Shown here: in pieces, positions 56,094 to 56,221 of the stretch
Layout: the number at the start of each line of letters is the position of its first letter
Position numbering within the stretch: the stretch's first letter is position 1
Source: Acinetobacter sp. ANC 4862
GTDB lineage: Bacteria > Pseudomonadota > Gammaproteobacteria > Pseudomonadales > Moraxellaceae
Assembly: GCF_004336635.1 (NCBI RefSeq)
Contig: NZ_SJXH01000020.1
Span: 1 to 56,221 of the forward strand
DNA: 56,221 nt
Direction of reading: 5' to 3'
Position numbers and translations under genes: made by a program
The notes under the pieces: model-generated
Database searches by the model: none
Told to the model about the DNA's origin: nothing
Seen by the model: only the letters and a program-made list of their open reading frames with translations

Positions 56094-56221
56094 AGATTTG
56101 AAGATTTGAAGATTTGAAGATTTGAAGATTTGAAGGTTTGAAGGTTTGAAGGTTTGAAGGTTTGAAGGTTTGAAGGTTTGAAGGTTTGAAGGTTTGAAGG
56201 TTTGAAGGTTTGAAGGTTTGA
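56094..56221. repeat. Octanucleotide tandem repeat array (runs off the right edge)
   Basis: Sixteen uninterrupted 8-bp units: five AGATTTGA (56094-56133) followed by eleven AGGTTTGA (56134-56221), continuing past the end of the window, so its real length is not known. The two variants differ at the third base only. On the plus strand every frame meets TGA; on the minus strand all three frames are open and would give the same repeating octapeptide. It lies upstream of the methyltransferase gene. Tandem tracts of this size can change copy number by slippage. Confidence 0.95.

Noticed and set aside
56094..56221. Octanucleotide array as a CRISPR or a coding repeat
   Set aside because: Units are 8 bp and contiguous with no spacers, so it is not a CRISPR. 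As coding sequence it would have to be minus-strand and stops before the methyltransferase by an in-frame TAA.

Overview
The window is a typical chromosomal stretch of a gammaproteobacterium of the genus Acinetobacter. The evidence is the 5' part of a 16S rRNA gene on the minus strand at the left edge with an Acinetobacter-like V1/V2 region, AT-leaning coding sequence, the gigA-gigB stress-regulator pair, and protein sequences (AccA, FabI, PheS, GspE, short Ctp signal peptide) with Acinetobacter-type lengths and N-termini. The species cannot be fixed from the sequence alone.

Layout. 1-777: 16S rRNA 5' end and its leader with two good sigma70-type promoters, divergent from an MlaA-family gene. 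1841-4832: gigA-gigB, a nitrilase-family hydrolase and ohr (stress group). 5257-6747: gspE type II secretion ATPase on the minus strand. 6838-11398: hypothetical gene plus MscS channel, convergent with a large DUF2339 membrane protein. 11561-15726: polA followed by a complete IS4-family insertion sequence that landed inside a REP-like hairpin. 15887-21024: minus-strand cluster ppx-accA-tilS-proC-yggT. 21285-23890: trxA, rho and a small alanine-rich lipoprotein. 24081-27866: minus-strand pheS-pheT-ihfA. 28023-31615: an anchored hypothetical protein, an FMN-binding stress protein, tcdA and orn. 31741-34071: rsgA, then rhodanese-grxC-secB. 34219-38788: fabI, a Bax-inhibitor-1-like protein, and tatD with two related lipoproteins. 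38903-45364: prfC, an MHYT/GGDEF/EAL protein and the Ctp/Prc protease. 45565-51081: nagZ, a methyltransferase, an alpha/beta hydrolase with a PilZ-like tail, proA and a small membrane protein. 51394-54812: ackA-pta. 54921-56221: an AT-rich orphan, a methyltransferase, and an octanucleotide tandem array that runs off the right edge.

How the genes work together. Most are housekeeping: translation (pheST, prfC, tilS, rsgA, rRNA), DNA and RNA metabolism (polA, rho, orn, ihfA), envelope (MlaA family, NagZ, Ctp, SecB, GspE), fatty acid synthesis (accA, fabI), proline synthesis (proA and proC, far apart), acetate/acetyl-CoA exchange (ackA-pta) and redox homeostasis (trxA, grxC, ohr). Possible second-messenger elements are the MHYT-GGDEF-EAL protein and a hydrolase with a PilZ-like C-terminus.

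I found no CRISPR array, prophage, toxin-antitoxin module, secondary-metabolite cluster or obvious new defence system. The most interesting signals are small: the octanucleotide array 32 bp upstream of a methyltransferase gene; an IS inserted in the loop of a REP-like hairpin, with other members of that family in three more intergenic regions; a 42-codon reading frame in the rho leader whose stop overlaps the rho start as ATGA; a hydrolase/PilZ-like fusion; and two tandem related lipoproteins.
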